Source: Methylobacterium jeotgali (GTDB lineage: Bacteria > Pseudomonadota > Alphaproteobacteria > Rhizobiales > Beijerinckiaceae). From it: a stretch of 46,117 nt of DNA. The position numbers and the translations under genes are program-made. The stretch is from the NCBI RefSeq assembly GCF_022179345.1, contig NZ_BPQR01000012.1, positions 1 to 46,117 of the forward strand, written 5' to 3'. Under the pieces are notes generated by a model. The model saw only the letters and a program-made list of their open reading frames with translations. It made no database searches and had not been told where the DNA came from. Below, piece by piece: positions 16,511-24,836 of the stretch. Position 1 is the first letter of the stretch; every line of letters begins with the position of its first letter.

Positions 16511-17166
16511 GCGACGATGATCCGGTTCGCGAACTGGACACCGTAGTTGGAGGCGGCCGTCAGAGCCTCGAAGAACGCTTCCGACAGGCCGGGCTTGCCG
16601 GCCTCGGCGGTCTGAGGCTCGATCGTCTTCGGCCGCGTCACGGTGGTGGTGCAGCCGGGGGGCGCGCCTTCGAGCCGGGCGGCATCCGTGCCTTCCGCGA
16701 GGGCGAAGGACACGAAGTAGGTCGGATCGTAGACCTCCAGCGCCACGACCCCGCGCCCCGGCGCCGCCGCGGTCTTGAGCGGCAGGCGGAAGGCCAGGGT
16801 CAGCGCCCCGTCCTTCATCTCCATGCGCGGCTCGACGGGCTCGGCGAAGGCCTGGTCGCGGCCGGCGATCTTGAGCTTGGTGAAGTAGCCGAACTCGGCG
16901 AGCCCCGTGGTGTTCTCGGCGGCGAGCCCGGCGAGTTCCTCGGGGCTGAGCACGCCGTCGCCGTTGCGGTCGAGCCCCTGCGTGATGAAGGCCGAGTAGG
17001 ACTTGTCGAAGGACCAGGCGTGCCGGAGCCCGACGACCTTGCCGTCGACGTAGTCGACCTCCGCCTTGGCCGTCACCCAGACATGGGGATGGGCGAGCGC
17101 CGGGCCGGCGCAGAGCGCCGCGAGCAGGGTCGGCAGCAGTCGGAGATGGCGCGGGAGGGTCGGCAT
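16501..17166 (-). CDS. DUF1007 family periplasmic protein
   Basis: A 221-residue secreted protein. A signal peptide (LRLLPTLLAALCAGPALA) precedes the family start HPHVWVTAKAEVDY, whose two His residues near the mature N-terminus could be metal ligands. An EF-hand-like loop DRNGDGVLSPEEL follows near residues 66-78. The family is often encoded beside NicO metal transporters, as here with a ten-base overlap, and may pass or sense Ni or Co in the periplasm (inference). The same transcript starts downstream of a hairpin at 17266-17292, which ends the preceding gene. Confidence 0.85.
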   Translation of the reverse strand: MPTLPRHLRLLPTLLAALCAGPALAHPHVWVTAKAEVDYVDGKVVGLRHAWSFDKSYSAFITQGLDRNGDGVLSPEELAGLAAENTTGLAEFGYFTKLKIAGRDQAFAEPVEPRMEMKDGALTLAFRLPLKTAAAPGRGVVALEVYDPTYFVSFALAEGTDAARLEGAPPGCTTTVTRPKTIEPQTAEAGKPGLSEAFFEALTAASNYGVQFANRIIVACP

Positions 17167-17265
17167 GGCGGCCTCGGACGCTCGTCCCTCACGGTTAACG
17201 AAAGGTCAACGGCGGAGGCGCCGAATGTCCTTCTCCAGTGGGGCGAAAGCGAGGCGCGGGAGGGT

Positions 17266-17292
17266 CCGCGCCCCCGCCGGGCGGGGGCGCGG
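17266..17292 (-). terminator. Strong GC-rich hairpin after a small secreted-protein gene
   Basis: A near-perfect inverted repeat, CCGCGCCCCCGCC against GGCGGGGGCGCGG, with effectively 11 pairs and a tiny loop. It lies 13 bases after the stop codon of the 118-residue gene on the minus strand and 100 bases before the DUF1007 start. No T-tract follows, as is usual for many terminators in GC-rich genomes, so it is a probable but not certain terminator. Confidence 0.5.
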
Positions 17293-17305
17293 AGAGGTCG
17301 TGCCG

Positions 17306-17662
17306 TCAGTAGGACGCGTCGGCGACCTCGACGACGTCGCCCTTGCGGGAGAGCGCGATCGTCGTCTCGCTGCCGTCGGCGCCGAGGGTGCCCGGTACCG
17401 AGAGGTTCACCGTCTGGTCGCCCTTGAGGGTGGTGACGAAACGGATGACCTGCGGGTGATCGGCATTGGTGTTGAGGGCGGCGAGCGTCGTCACGACGCG
17501 ATAGCCGTCCTTCTCGACCGTGTAGTAGGCCATCCCGCGGAAGTTGCCGAGCTCGATCCGCTTGTTGGTCGCGGGCTTCCACTCGGCGGCGGTGACGGGG
17601 GTGGTCGCAGTGAGGGCGGCCGTTGCCGCCGCCATGGCGAGGGCGATGGTCTTGATGCGCAT
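17306..17662 (-). CDS. Small secreted protein, unknown function
   Basis: A 118-residue exported protein that I do not recognise. A clear signal peptide (IKTIALAMAAATAALTATT, cleavage after TAA or VTAA) is followed by a mature part of about 93 residues rich in beta-strand-forming residues, including RIELGNFRGMAYYTVEKDGY, then VVTTLAALN, and ending in a Ser/Thr/Asp-rich strand. Homologous proteins without an assigned role are plausible in Methylobacterium. The ATG at 17662 is chosen over an upstream in-frame start at 17800, which would place 46 unlikely residues before the signal peptide. The upstream 189 bases contain two palindromes that may regulate it. Confidence 0.75.
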   Translation of the reverse strand: MRIKTIALAMAAATAALTATTPVTAAEWKPATNKRIELGNFRGMAYYTVEKDGYRVVTTLAALNTNADHPQVIRFVTTLKGDQTVNLSVPGTLGADGSETTIALSRKGDVVEVADASY

Positions 17663-17797
17663 GGGGAATCGTCCTGTGCGGTTACTGTCCGCCGGGAGCG
17701 CCCGTACGGAAAGCCGGTTGCACCGGGAGACCGCAAGATGTGGGATCAGTGCTGCTTTGCGAAGATCTCTTACCGCATCGCACAAATGCTGTCTAAG

Positions 17798-17828
17798 CAT
17801 AACTCGTGCGTTATGACACCGTATACGG
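17798..17828. promoter_or_regulatory. Two adjacent palindromes upstream of a small secreted-protein gene
   Basis: CATAAC-N6-GTTATG (17798-17815) and the perfect ten-base palindrome CCGTATACGG (17819-17828) lie 136-166 bases upstream of the ATG at 17662 and just past the ccmH stop at 17852. The local composition is unusually rich in A and T. Dimeric-repressor operators look like this, but the regulator is unknown. Confidence 0.35.
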
Positions 17829-17851
17829 CACTTCAGTGCATATCTCAGCGT

Positions 17852-18322
17852 CTATTCGCGCTTGAGGAGGCGCTGGAGTTCCGCTTCCTCGGATGCCGAC
17901 AGGTGATCGAACCTGGCGGGCGCCCGGTTCGCGAGAAGGCGCCGGACGCCGAAAGCGCCGAGCAGCAGCACGATGATGGGCGTCGCCCAAAGGGCCAGGG
18001 TGTGCCAGGCGAAGACCGGCCGCAGCAGCACGAACTCGCCGTAGCGGCCGACGACGTAGTCCTCGACCTGCTGGTCGCTGTCGCCGGCCTGGAGACGCTC
18101 GCGCACGAGCACGCGCAGGTCCTTGGCGAGCGGCGCGTCGGAATCGTCGATCGACTGGTTCTGGCAGACGAGGCAGCGCAGGCCGGCCGAGATGCCCCGC
18201 GCCCGGTGCTCCAGGCCCGGGTCCTTGAGAACCTCGTCGGGCTGGACGGCGGCGGCCATGGTGACGCCGGCCAGCAGCGCCAGGAGGGCGAGCGCCGGCC
18301 ACAAGAGAACGCGCGCCCTCAT
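17852..18322 (-). CDS. ccmH: Cytochrome c maturation protein CcmH
   Basis: A 156-residue membrane-anchored thioredoxin-like/heme-lyase component. A signal/anchor segment (residues 5-25) leads to the periplasmic domain with the redox motif LRCLVCQNQSIDDSDAPLA (Cys50 and Cys53), and a second membrane helix (about 110-130) is followed by a short cytoplasmic tail. CcmH reduces the CXXCH cysteines of apocytochrome c and works with CcmF and CcmI in the heme-ligation complex of the System I pathway. The ATG overlaps the ccmF stop (ATGA), so translation is coupled. It is last in the local ccmI-E-F-H series. Confidence 0.95.
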   Translation of the reverse strand: MRARVLLWPALALLALLAGVTMAAAVQPDEVLKDPGLEHRARGISAGLRCLVCQNQSIDDSDAPLAKDLRVLVRERLQAGDSDQQVEDYVVGRYGEFVLLRPVFAWHTLALWATPIIVLLLGAFGVRRLLANRAPARFDHLSASEEAELQRLLKRE

Positions 18323-20322
18323 TCGGCGGGGACCGCCGTCGGAGGAAGCGGCCGGGCGCGCGCAGCGGCCGGCGCCCCGACCCGCATCCGGCGGTCGGTG
18401 AGCGACAGCCCGCCGCCGGCCGCCATGATCAGCGAGCCGATCCAGATCAGGAGCACCAGGGGCTTGTCGTAGAGGCGCATGCCGATGCTGCCGTCGGGCT
18501 GCACTTCGCCGAGGCTGCCATAGACCTGGCTCGTGCCGACCGTGAGCAGGCCCGCCTCGGTCACGGTCATGCGCCGGCTCGGGTAGAAGCGCTTGCCGGT
18601 CTCGATGGTGCCGATCTCGGAGCCGGCGCGGTCGCGGATGCGCAGGGTCGCGACGGTCTCCTCGTAGTTCGGTCCCGAGCGCGGCCCGACGCGCTCGAGC
18701 GTCGCGACGTAGCGGCCGGAGGCGAGGCTCTGGCCGGGGCGCAGCGTCCCGAGCCCTTCCGTCGCCCAGCCCTGCGCGGCGATGCCGATCACCGCCACGC
18801 CGACGCCGGCATGCGCCAGCGCCGTGCCCCAGGCCGAGCGCGGCAGGCCGCTCGCCCGGCGCCAGATCGCGAGAGGCGTGCGGGAGCGGTTGCGCCCCTG
18901 CCCCCGGGCCCGGGCGGCGATCTCGGTCGCGGCGCCGAGGATCAGGTAGGCGCCGATCCCGACCCCGATCGGAGCGAGCACCGGACCGCCCCAGGTGAGG
19001 GCGAGCGCCACGATCCCGACGACGAGCGCGAGCCCGAAGGCGGCGTAGAGGCGCTGCGCGGCAGCGAGCACGTCGCCCCGCTTCCAGGCCAGCAGCTGCC
19101 CGAAGGGCACCAGCAGCAGCAGCGGCACCGCGAGCGGCAGGAAGGTCGCGTTGAAGAAGGGCGGCCCGACCGAGATCTTCTCGCCCGTCGCCATCTCGAG
19201 GAGCAGCGGATACAGCGTCCCGACGAGCACCGTGGCGCAGGCGGCGACCAGGAACAGGTTGTTGAGCACCAGCGCCCCCTCGCGGGAGAGCGGCGCGAAC
19301 AGCCCTCCCTGGCGCAGGAGCGGCGCCCGCCAGGCGAACAGCGTCAGCGATCCGCCGATGAAGAGCACCAGGATCGCCAGGATGAAGATGCCGCGGGAGG
19401 GGTCGCTGGCGAAGCTGTGCACCGAGGTCAGAAGGCCGGAGCGCACGATGAAGGTGCCCAGAAGCGACAGCGAGAAGGTGAGGATGGCGAGGAGCACCGT
19501 CCAGACCTTGAGGGCGTCGCGCTTCTCCATCACCACCGTCGAGTGGACGAGGGCGGTGCCGGCGATCCAGGGCATCAGCGAGGCATTCTCGACCGGGTCC
19601 CAGAACCACCAGCCGCCCCAGCCGAGCTCGTAGTAGGCCCAGTAGGAGCCCATGGCGATGCCGAGCGTCAGGAAGCTCCAGGCGGCGAGCGTCCAGGGCC
19701 GCACCGCCCGCGCCCAGGCGGCGTCGATGCGTCCCTCGATGAGCGCCGCCACCGCGAAGGCGAAGGTGATCGAGAAGCCGACATAGCCGAGGTAGAGCAG
19801 AGGCGGGTGGATCGCGAGGCCGATGTCCTGGAGGAGCGGGTTGAGGTCGTTGCCCTCGATGGGCGCCGGCCGGACCCGCGTGAACGGGTTCGAGGTCGCG
19901 ACGATGAACAGCCCGAACACGAAGGCGACCGCGCCCTGCACCGAGAGCACGTTCGCGCGCAGCACCGCCGGCACCGAGCGGCGCGACAGCGCAACGAGGC
20001 CGCCGAACAGGACCAGGATCAGGAGCCAGAGGAGCATCGAGCCCTCATGGTTCCCCCAGACGCCAGAGACCTTGTAGATCAGGGGCTTCGTGGTGTGGGA
20101 ATGCTCGACCACGTTGAGGACGGAGAAGTCCGAGGTCACGTGGGCGTAGGTGAGCGCCGCGAAGGCGAGCGCCACGCAGAAGAACGCGCCGAGCGCGGCG
20201 GCGGTCGCGACGCCGCGCAGCGCCGGATCGCCGCTGCGCATCGCCCAGGCCGGCATCACGGCCTGGACCAGCGAAAGGGCCAGGGCGAGCGCCAGCCCGA
20301 AATGCCCGATCTCGACGATCAC
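18319..20322 (-). CDS. ccmF: Cytochrome c-type biogenesis protein CcmF
   Basis: A 667-residue polytopic membrane protein, the core of the System I cytochrome c synthetase. The WWD heme-handling signature is seen as GWGGWWFWDPVENASLMPW in the middle of the protein, with the family segments GVWGNHEGSMLLW and IHPPLLYLGYVGFS before it. His residues in these loops ligate heme received from CcmE. Length matches known CcmF (about 650). It is followed with a four-base overlap by ccmH and preceded by ccmE with a 46-base gap. Confidence 0.96.
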   Translation of the reverse strand: MIVEIGHFGLALALALSLVQAVMPAWAMRSGDPALRGVATAAALGAFFCVALAFAALTYAHVTSDFSVLNVVEHSHTTKPLIYKVSGVWGNHEGSMLLWLLILVLFGGLVALSRRSVPAVLRANVLSVQGAVAFVFGLFIVATSNPFTRVRPAPIEGNDLNPLLQDIGLAIHPPLLYLGYVGFSITFAFAVAALIEGRIDAAWARAVRPWTLAAWSFLTLGIAMGSYWAYYELGWGGWWFWDPVENASLMPWIAGTALVHSTVVMEKRDALKVWTVLLAILTFSLSLLGTFIVRSGLLTSVHSFASDPSRGIFILAILVLFIGGSLTLFAWRAPLLRQGGLFAPLSREGALVLNNLFLVAACATVLVGTLYPLLLEMATGEKISVGPPFFNATFLPLAVPLLLLVPFGQLLAWKRGDVLAAAQRLYAAFGLALVVGIVALALTWGGPVLAPIGVGIGAYLILGAATEIAARARGQGRNRSRTPLAIWRRASGLPRSAWGTALAHAGVGVAVIGIAAQGWATEGLGTLRPGQSLASGRYVATLERVGPRSGPNYEETVATLRIRDRAGSEIGTIETGKRFYPSRRMTVTEAGLLTVGTSQVYGSLGEVQPDGSIGMRLYDKPLVLLIWIGSLIMAAGGGLSLTDRRMRVGAPAAARARPLPPTAVPAE

Positions 20323-20368
20323 GCGGTGCGGTTCCGTTCGCTGCTGGGGTGGACGATCATCGGTGGCT

Positions 20369-20890
20369 CTACCGCTCGCTGCGGGGACCGAGGGTCGCGG
20401 GCATGCCCGCCGCGCTCTCGCGGGGCGCGGCGGCCTGCGCGGGAGGGCTCTTGCCCTCGCCCTCCTGCCAGCGCCCTTGCGCCTTCAGCGCGTCGGCGAC
20501 CTCACGCGGCATGTAGCGCTCGTCGTGCTTGGCGAGCACGGTGTCGGCCCGGAAGACGCCGGTCGGGTCGAGGGTCCCCTCGGCGACGACGCCCTGCCCC
20601 TCGCGGAACAGGTCGGGCAGCAGGCCCTGATAGGCGACCTCGACGGTCGCGGCGGTGTCGGTGACGGCGAAGGCGACCCTCTGGTCGGCGCCGCGCTGGA
20701 GGGAGCCGTCCTTCACGAGGCCGCCGATGCGGAAGCGCACGCCCGGCTGGACGGCCTGCGCGGCGACCTCGCTGGGCGAGCGGAAGAACACGATCGAGCC
20801 GCTCATCGCCGACAGGATCAGCCCGAGCGCCAGGGCGAGCACGGCACCGCACGCGGCGATCACGACGAGACGGCGGCTCTTGCGCGTCAC
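20369..20890 (-). CDS. ccmE: Periplasmic heme chaperone CcmE
   Basis: A 173-residue heme chaperone anchored by one N-terminal helix (residues 8-28) with an OB-fold periplasmic domain. The covalent heme site is the His in HDERYMPRE (His122, with Tyr126 as axial ligand). It takes heme from CcmABCD and passes it to CcmF. The C-terminal 40 residues are Pro/Ala-rich and probably flexible. CcmABCD are not in this window and must be encoded elsewhere. The 146-base gap up to ccmI suggests a separate ribosome site and possibly its own promoter. Confidence 0.95.
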   Translation of the reverse strand: MTRKSRRLVVIAACGAVLALALGLILSAMSGSIVFFRSPSEVAAQAVQPGVRFRIGGLVKDGSLQRGADQRVAFAVTDTAATVEVAYQGLLPDLFREGQGVVAEGTLDPTGVFRADTVLAKHDERYMPREVADALKAQGRWQEGEGKSPPAQAAAPRESAAGMPATLGPRSER

Positions 20891-20937
20891 GGTTTGCGGT
20901 CTCCCCCACCCTGCCCGTGCCGGGACGCCGGAGCGCT

Positions 20938-21019
20938 CCCTGACATTGTTCTATCCTGTGAGGGTGTCGGCGCAGCCGCGGTCCGGGTCAAGAGCCGCGA
21001 CCGGGACCGATTGTCAGGG
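20938..21019. promoter_or_regulatory. Inverted repeat spanning the ccmE-ccmI gap
   Basis: CCCTGACA (20938-20945) and its exact complement TGTCAGGG (21012-21019) lie 66 bases apart within the 146-base gap before ccmE. The repeats could form the base of a long stem in the ccmI-ccmE transcript or flank a promoter. The role is unknown and chance occurrence is not excluded. Confidence 0.25.
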
Positions 21020-21036
21020 GCCTGCGCATCGGCGCC

Positions 21037-22524
21037 TCAGGGCTTGCGGCCCTCGCCATGAAGATCGAGCTCGGCGGCCAGCGCGTCGAGGCGGGCGACG
21101 GAAGCGGGATCGGCCGCCAGCGCCATCCGGGCGCGGTCGATGGTGCGGCTCGCCTGCTTTCGGTCGCCGAGGACGCTGTAGGAGCGCACGAGGCGCAGCC
21201 ACTCGTCGGCGCTGCCCCCCTTGGCGGTCAGGCGCCGGTCGAGGCTCGCGACCATGCCGCGGATGGCCGCGTCCCGGTCGGCCGGAGGCATCGCCCGCAC
21301 CGCCGCGACCGCCGCGTCGGTCTCGGCACGGGCGGCATCCTCGCCCTTGGCGGCCTCCGGAGGCGGAGCGGTGCGAGCCCCCTCGGCCTTGCCGGCCGGC
21401 GCCGACGCGCCGCTCTCGAGGCCGAGCTCGCGGGCCTGGGCGTTCAGCCGGTCGAGGGCGCCCGCGTCGGCGGCGAGCGCGGCGCGGGCGCGGGAGAGCG
21501 TCTCGACCGCCTTGTCGCGCTCGCCGAGCACGCTGCGCGAGCGCACGAGGCGCAGCCACTCGTCGGCGCTGCCACCCTGCTTGGAGAGGCGCGTATCGAG
21601 CCCCTCGACCATCCCGCGGATGGCGGCGGACGGATCGGAGGATGCCTGCGGCGGAGGCGGCTCCCCCGCGGCGGGCGCCGGCTCCGCCTTCAGGCGCGCG
21701 AGGCTCTCGCGGACCAGGGGCTGCCAGGGCGCGTCGGCCGGCCCGGCCTCCGCGAGGGCCGTGAGGTGGGCGACGGCGCCGGCGGTGTCGCCTTTCTGCT
21801 CGGCCATGCGAGCGAGATAGAAGCGGGGCTTGGCCGCCTTCGGATCGAGGGCGAGCGCCCGCTCGAACAGGCTCGCGGCGTCCTCAGGCACGACGCCGTT
21901 GCCCGCGGCGACGAGCGCCTCGCCCCAGTCGCCGAGCACCGCCGGGTTCTCGCCGGCGAGGCGGGCGACGTTCGCGTAGGCGCGGGCCGCGTCGTCGAAG
22001 CGGCCGAGCCGCTTGTAGACCGGCGCCAGCACCGACCATCCCTTGACGTCGCCGGGGTCGCTCGCGAGCCGCGCCTCGATCTGGGCGATCGCCTTCATCA
22101 GGTCCTGGCTGCCCGATTGCGCGGCCTCGCGGTCGGCGGCGGTCTGCGCGGGCAGGTTCGGCGAGCCGTAGAGACCGTAGGCGAGGAGCGCGACGAGGGG
22201 GATCGTGGAGAGCGCGAAGGCCGAGGCCGCCCGGCGCTGGCGCAGATGCGGCTCGGCGAGGCCCGGCGCCTCGCCGGCGGCCGGCGCCCGGCTCGCCCGC
22301 AGGAGCCGCCGGGCCGCCTCGGTGCGCGCCGCCTCGGCCTCGCTCGGCGCGATCAGCCCGCGGCCGAGGTCGCGCTCGATCTCGCGGAGCTGATCCTCGT
22401 AGAAGGCCGTCTCCGTCGAGGCGCGGGCAGGCTCCGCGTGGCCGCCCCGGCGGGCCATGGGGCGCAGCAGGAGCAGCACGGCGGCGCCCGTCATCAGGGG
22501 CAGGATGAACCAGATCGCCGACAC
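21037..22524 (-). CDS. ccmI: Cytochrome c biogenesis protein CcmI with duplicated C-terminal unit
   Basis: A 495-residue protein with two N-terminal membrane helices (about residues 3-20 and a second near AFALSTIPLVALLAYGLYG) flanking a cytosolic loop with the EDQLREIERD heptad, followed by a TPR-rich periplasmic domain (GWSVLAPVYKRLGRFDDAARAY) that presents apocytochrome c to CcmFH. A GTG start at 22524 is chosen since the conserved SAIWFILPL sequence follows it at once; an ATG further up would add an unrelated leader. Two copies of an AIRGMVxxLDxRL...GGSADEWLRLVRS unit of about 72 residues are present in the C-terminal half. Confidence 0.9.
   Translation of the reverse strand: MSAIWFILPLMTGAAVLLLLRPMARRGGHAEPARASTETAFYEDQLREIERDLGRGLIAPSEAEAARTEAARRLLRASRAPAAGEAPGLAEPHLRQRRAASAFALSTIPLVALLAYGLYGSPNLPAQTAADREAAQSGSQDLMKAIAQIEARLASDPGDVKGWSVLAPVYKRLGRFDDAARAYANVARLAGENPAVLGDWGEALVAAGNGVVPEDAASLFERALALDPKAAKPRFYLARMAEQKGDTAGAVAHLTALAEAGPADAPWQPLVRESLARLKAEPAPAAGEPPPPQASSDPSAAIRGMVEGLDTRLSKQGGSADEWLRLVRSRSVLGERDKAVETLSRARAALAADAGALDRLNAQARELGLESGASAPAGKAEGARTAPPPEAAKGEDAARAETDAAVAAVRAMPPADRDAAIRGMVASLDRRLTAKGGSADEWLRLVRSYSVLGDRKQASRTIDRARMALAADPASVARLDALAAELDLHGEGRKP
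21058..21273 (-). repeat. CcmI internal duplication, copy 2 (C-terminal)
   Basis: Encodes the C-terminal copy of a 72-residue unit running from AAIRGMVASLDRRL to ALAAELDLHG. It includes a 35-base stretch (21182-21216) identical to positions 21539-21573. Confidence 0.8.
21415..21631 (-). repeat. CcmI internal duplication, copy 1
   Basis: Encodes the first copy of the unit, from AAIRGMVEGLDTRL to ARELGLES. It is offset by 357 bases (119 codons) from copy 2 and contains the 35-base identical stretch at 21539-21573. Near identity at the DNA level suggests a fairly recent tandem duplication or gene conversion. Confidence 0.8.
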
Positions 22525-22665
22525 TCGGACTCCCGGATTGACGGACCTCGAGCGTCCGGCTCTGATGTAGCGGCACCCGGCGCCCGCCACGACGTGGCCC
22601 TTCGGCGACACGGTGTCACGCGAGGCGTCCCGCATTCCCGCGAAGACGACAAAAGAGCCCGGAAA

Positions 22666-24084
22666 TCAATGGTGGGGGGTTCCGGACGGCGCATCGCCGG
22701 GAATCTCGATCACCGCGCGCAGGCCCCCGAGATCGGCCTCCTCCAGGCGGAAGCGCCCGCGGTAGAGGGCGACGAGATCAGCCACGATCGAGAGGCCGAG
22801 GCCGGAGCCGGGCTTCGTCTCGTCGAGGCGCCGGCCCCGCGCCCGCACCGCCTCCCGCGCCTCCGGGGGCAGGCCGGGCCCGTCATCCTCGATGGTGATC
22901 TGGAGATGGGGATAGGCGTCCTGGGCCACGGCCGCCGCGCGGATGGCGACGCGGCCCTTCGCCCATTTCGAGGCGTTGTCGACGAGGTTGCCGACCATCT
23001 CCTCGAAATCCTGCCGCTCGCCCCGGAAGCGCAGGCCGGCTGAGACCTGCACGTCGTAGGCGATGTCCTTGTCGCGGTAGATCTTGCCGAAGGTCCGCAC
23101 CAGCCCGGCCAGCGCCGGCTCGACCTCCGTCGAGGTGCCGAGCGTGCCCGCCAGCGCCGCCGCCCGCGCCCGGTCGAGATGGTAGTTGACCTGATCGCGC
23201 ATCACCGCCGCCTGCTCGCGGATCTTGGCGGCGAGCTCGTCCGGCGCGTCCGCCGCGCCGACCTCGTTGACGATGATCGAGAGCGGCGTCTTCAGGGCGT
23301 GGGCGAGGTTGCCGACCTGGGTCCGGGCCCGCTCCAGGATCTCGCGATTCGTGTCGATCAGCAGGTTCACCTCGCCGGCGAGCGGCGCGATGTCGCGCGG
23401 GTAGTCGCCGGTGATGTGGTCGGCCTCGCCCCGGCGGATGGCGCCGAGCGCCGTGCGCAGCTGCGAGAGGGGCGCCAGGCCGAAGCGGATCTGGAGGAGG
23501 GTCGTGGCCGCAAGGAAGACGCCGAGCACGCCGAAGGTGACGAACAGGGCTGCGCGGAAGCGGTCGACATCGTTGACGATCTCGTCGGCGGGACCGGCGA
23601 CGCGCACCGTGTAGCGCCCGTCCGAGGCGAGATCGACGTCGCGCTCGATGATTCGCAGCAGGCGATCGTCCTGGGCGCGGCCGTAGCCCTGGCGGATCTG
23701 TCCGACGCCGGCCTTGCCGTCGGGATCGGTGGCGGGCTTCAGCGGCACGCCGACGAGGGAGCGGGAGGTGCGCAGGTCCCGCGGCTTGGCGTCCTGCTTG
23801 CCGACCTGCCAGTACCAGCCGGACAGGGGCAGGTCGAAGCGCGGATCGCCCAGCGAGAAGGTGCGGCTCTCGGGCTCGTTCGGCGAGACGAGATCGGTGG
23901 CCAGGTTGTTGGCGAAGACGAGGAGCCGGCTGTCGAAGGCCCGCTCGGTGTTCTCGCGGTAGAGGGTCGTCAGCACCAGGGCGGCGATCAGCAGGATCGC
24001 GGTCGAGGCGAGCAGCGCCGAGACGGCGAGGCGCACCGCGATGGAGCGGCGGCGCAGGGAGAGGGCGCCGATCAGGCCGTTCAA
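22666..24084 (-). CDS. feuQ: Sensor histidine kinase, FeuQ/PhoQ-like
   Basis: A 472-residue inner-membrane kinase. Helix 1 is at residues 22-42, a periplasmic sensor of about 135 residues follows, and helix 2 is near 178-200. HAMP-like sequence leads to the dimerisation box NLAHALKTPLS with phospho-acceptor His262, and the ATPase domain has the N box NLVDNASKWA, G1 DDGPGLPPE and G2 GSGLGLSIV. The nearest recognised relatives are FeuQ of rhizobia and PhoQ-type kinases. FeuQ in Sinorhizobium regulates cyclic glucan export and other envelope genes; the target here is unknown. It is the third gene of a PepSY-regulator-kinase operon. Confidence 0.88.
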   Translation of the reverse strand: MNGLIGALSLRRRSIAVRLAVSALLASTAILLIAALVLTTLYRENTERAFDSRLLVFANNLATDLVSPNEPESRTFSLGDPRFDLPLSGWYWQVGKQDAKPRDLRTSRSLVGVPLKPATDPDGKAGVGQIRQGYGRAQDDRLLRIIERDVDLASDGRYTVRVAGPADEIVNDVDRFRAALFVTFGVLGVFLAATTLLQIRFGLAPLSQLRTALGAIRRGEADHITGDYPRDIAPLAGEVNLLIDTNREILERARTQVGNLAHALKTPLSIIVNEVGAADAPDELAAKIREQAAVMRDQVNYHLDRARAAALAGTLGTSTEVEPALAGLVRTFGKIYRDKDIAYDVQVSAGLRFRGERQDFEEMVGNLVDNASKWAKGRVAIRAAAVAQDAYPHLQITIEDDGPGLPPEAREAVRARGRRLDETKPGSGLGLSIVADLVALYRGRFRLEEADLGGLRAVIEIPGDAPSGTPHH

Positions 24085-24124
24085 GGGAGCGCCCCCCGGA
24101 TCGGCTGCGGGCTTTCAGAGATCG

Positions 24125-24802
24125 TCACACCCTCGGCGCGGGCTGGCTCGGGTCGACGAGGTAGCCGAGGCCGCGCACGGTCTGGATGAGGTCGACGGCG
24201 AGCTTCTTGCGCAGGCGGCCGACGAAGACCTCGATGGTGTTCGAGTCCCGGTCGAAATCCTGGTCGTAGAGGTGCTCGGTCAGCTCCGCCCGGGACACCA
24301 CCCGGCCGGTATGGTGCATGAGGTAGGAGAGCAGCCGGTACTCGTGGCTCGTGAGCTTCACCGGGATGCCGTCGACGAAGACGCGGCCGGAGCGGGTGTC
24401 GAGGGTGACGGGGCCGCAGGCGATCTGGCTCGTGGCGTGCCCGGCGGTGCGGCGCAGGAGCGCGCGGACGCGGGCCATCAGCTCCTCCATGTGGAAGGGC
24501 TTCGTGACGTAATCGTCGGCGCCGGCATCGAAGCCGTCGACCTTGTCCGACCAGCGGTCGCGGGCGGTGAGGATGATCACCGGCGTCTTGATGCCGGCGC
24601 GGCGCCACTTCTGCAGGACGCTGACCCCGTCGGCCTTGGGCAGCCCCATGTCGAGGATGATGGCGTCGTAGGGCTCGTTCTCGCCGAGATAGCCGCCCTC
24701 CTCGCCGTCGAAGGCCTTGTCGGCGACGTAGCCGGCCTCCTCCAGCGCAGCGACCACCTGCCGGTTGATGTCTCGGTCATCCTCGACGACGAGCAGACGC
24801 AC
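24125..24802 (-). CDS. feuP: OmpR-family response regulator, FeuP-like
   Basis: A 225-residue winged-helix response regulator. The receiver (1-115) has the acidic pair in VVEDD, phosphorylation site Asp51 (IILDMGLPKADG), the conserved Thr in LTARD and Lys in VTKPF. The C-terminal domain (about 125-218) is an OmpR/PhoB winged helix with LTSHEYRLLSYLMHH and the recognition region NTIEVFVGRLRKKL, ending RGLGYLV. It lies 34 bases downstream of the PepSY gene and 40 bases upstream of feuQ. OmpR-family regulators bind direct repeats with 11-base period; one such pair is present upstream of the operon. Confidence 0.93.
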   Translation of the reverse strand: MRLLVVEDDRDINRQVVAALEEAGYVADKAFDGEEGGYLGENEPYDAIILDMGLPKADGVSVLQKWRRAGIKTPVIILTARDRWSDKVDGFDAGADDYVTKPFHMEELMARVRALLRRTAGHATSQIACGPVTLDTRSGRVFVDGIPVKLTSHEYRLLSYLMHHTGRVVSRAELTEHLYDQDFDRDSNTIEVFVGRLRKKLAVDLIQTVRGLGYLVDPSQPAPRV

Positions 24803-24836
24803 GGCTAGCGATACTCCGGTTCGGCGGCGCCCCGCC

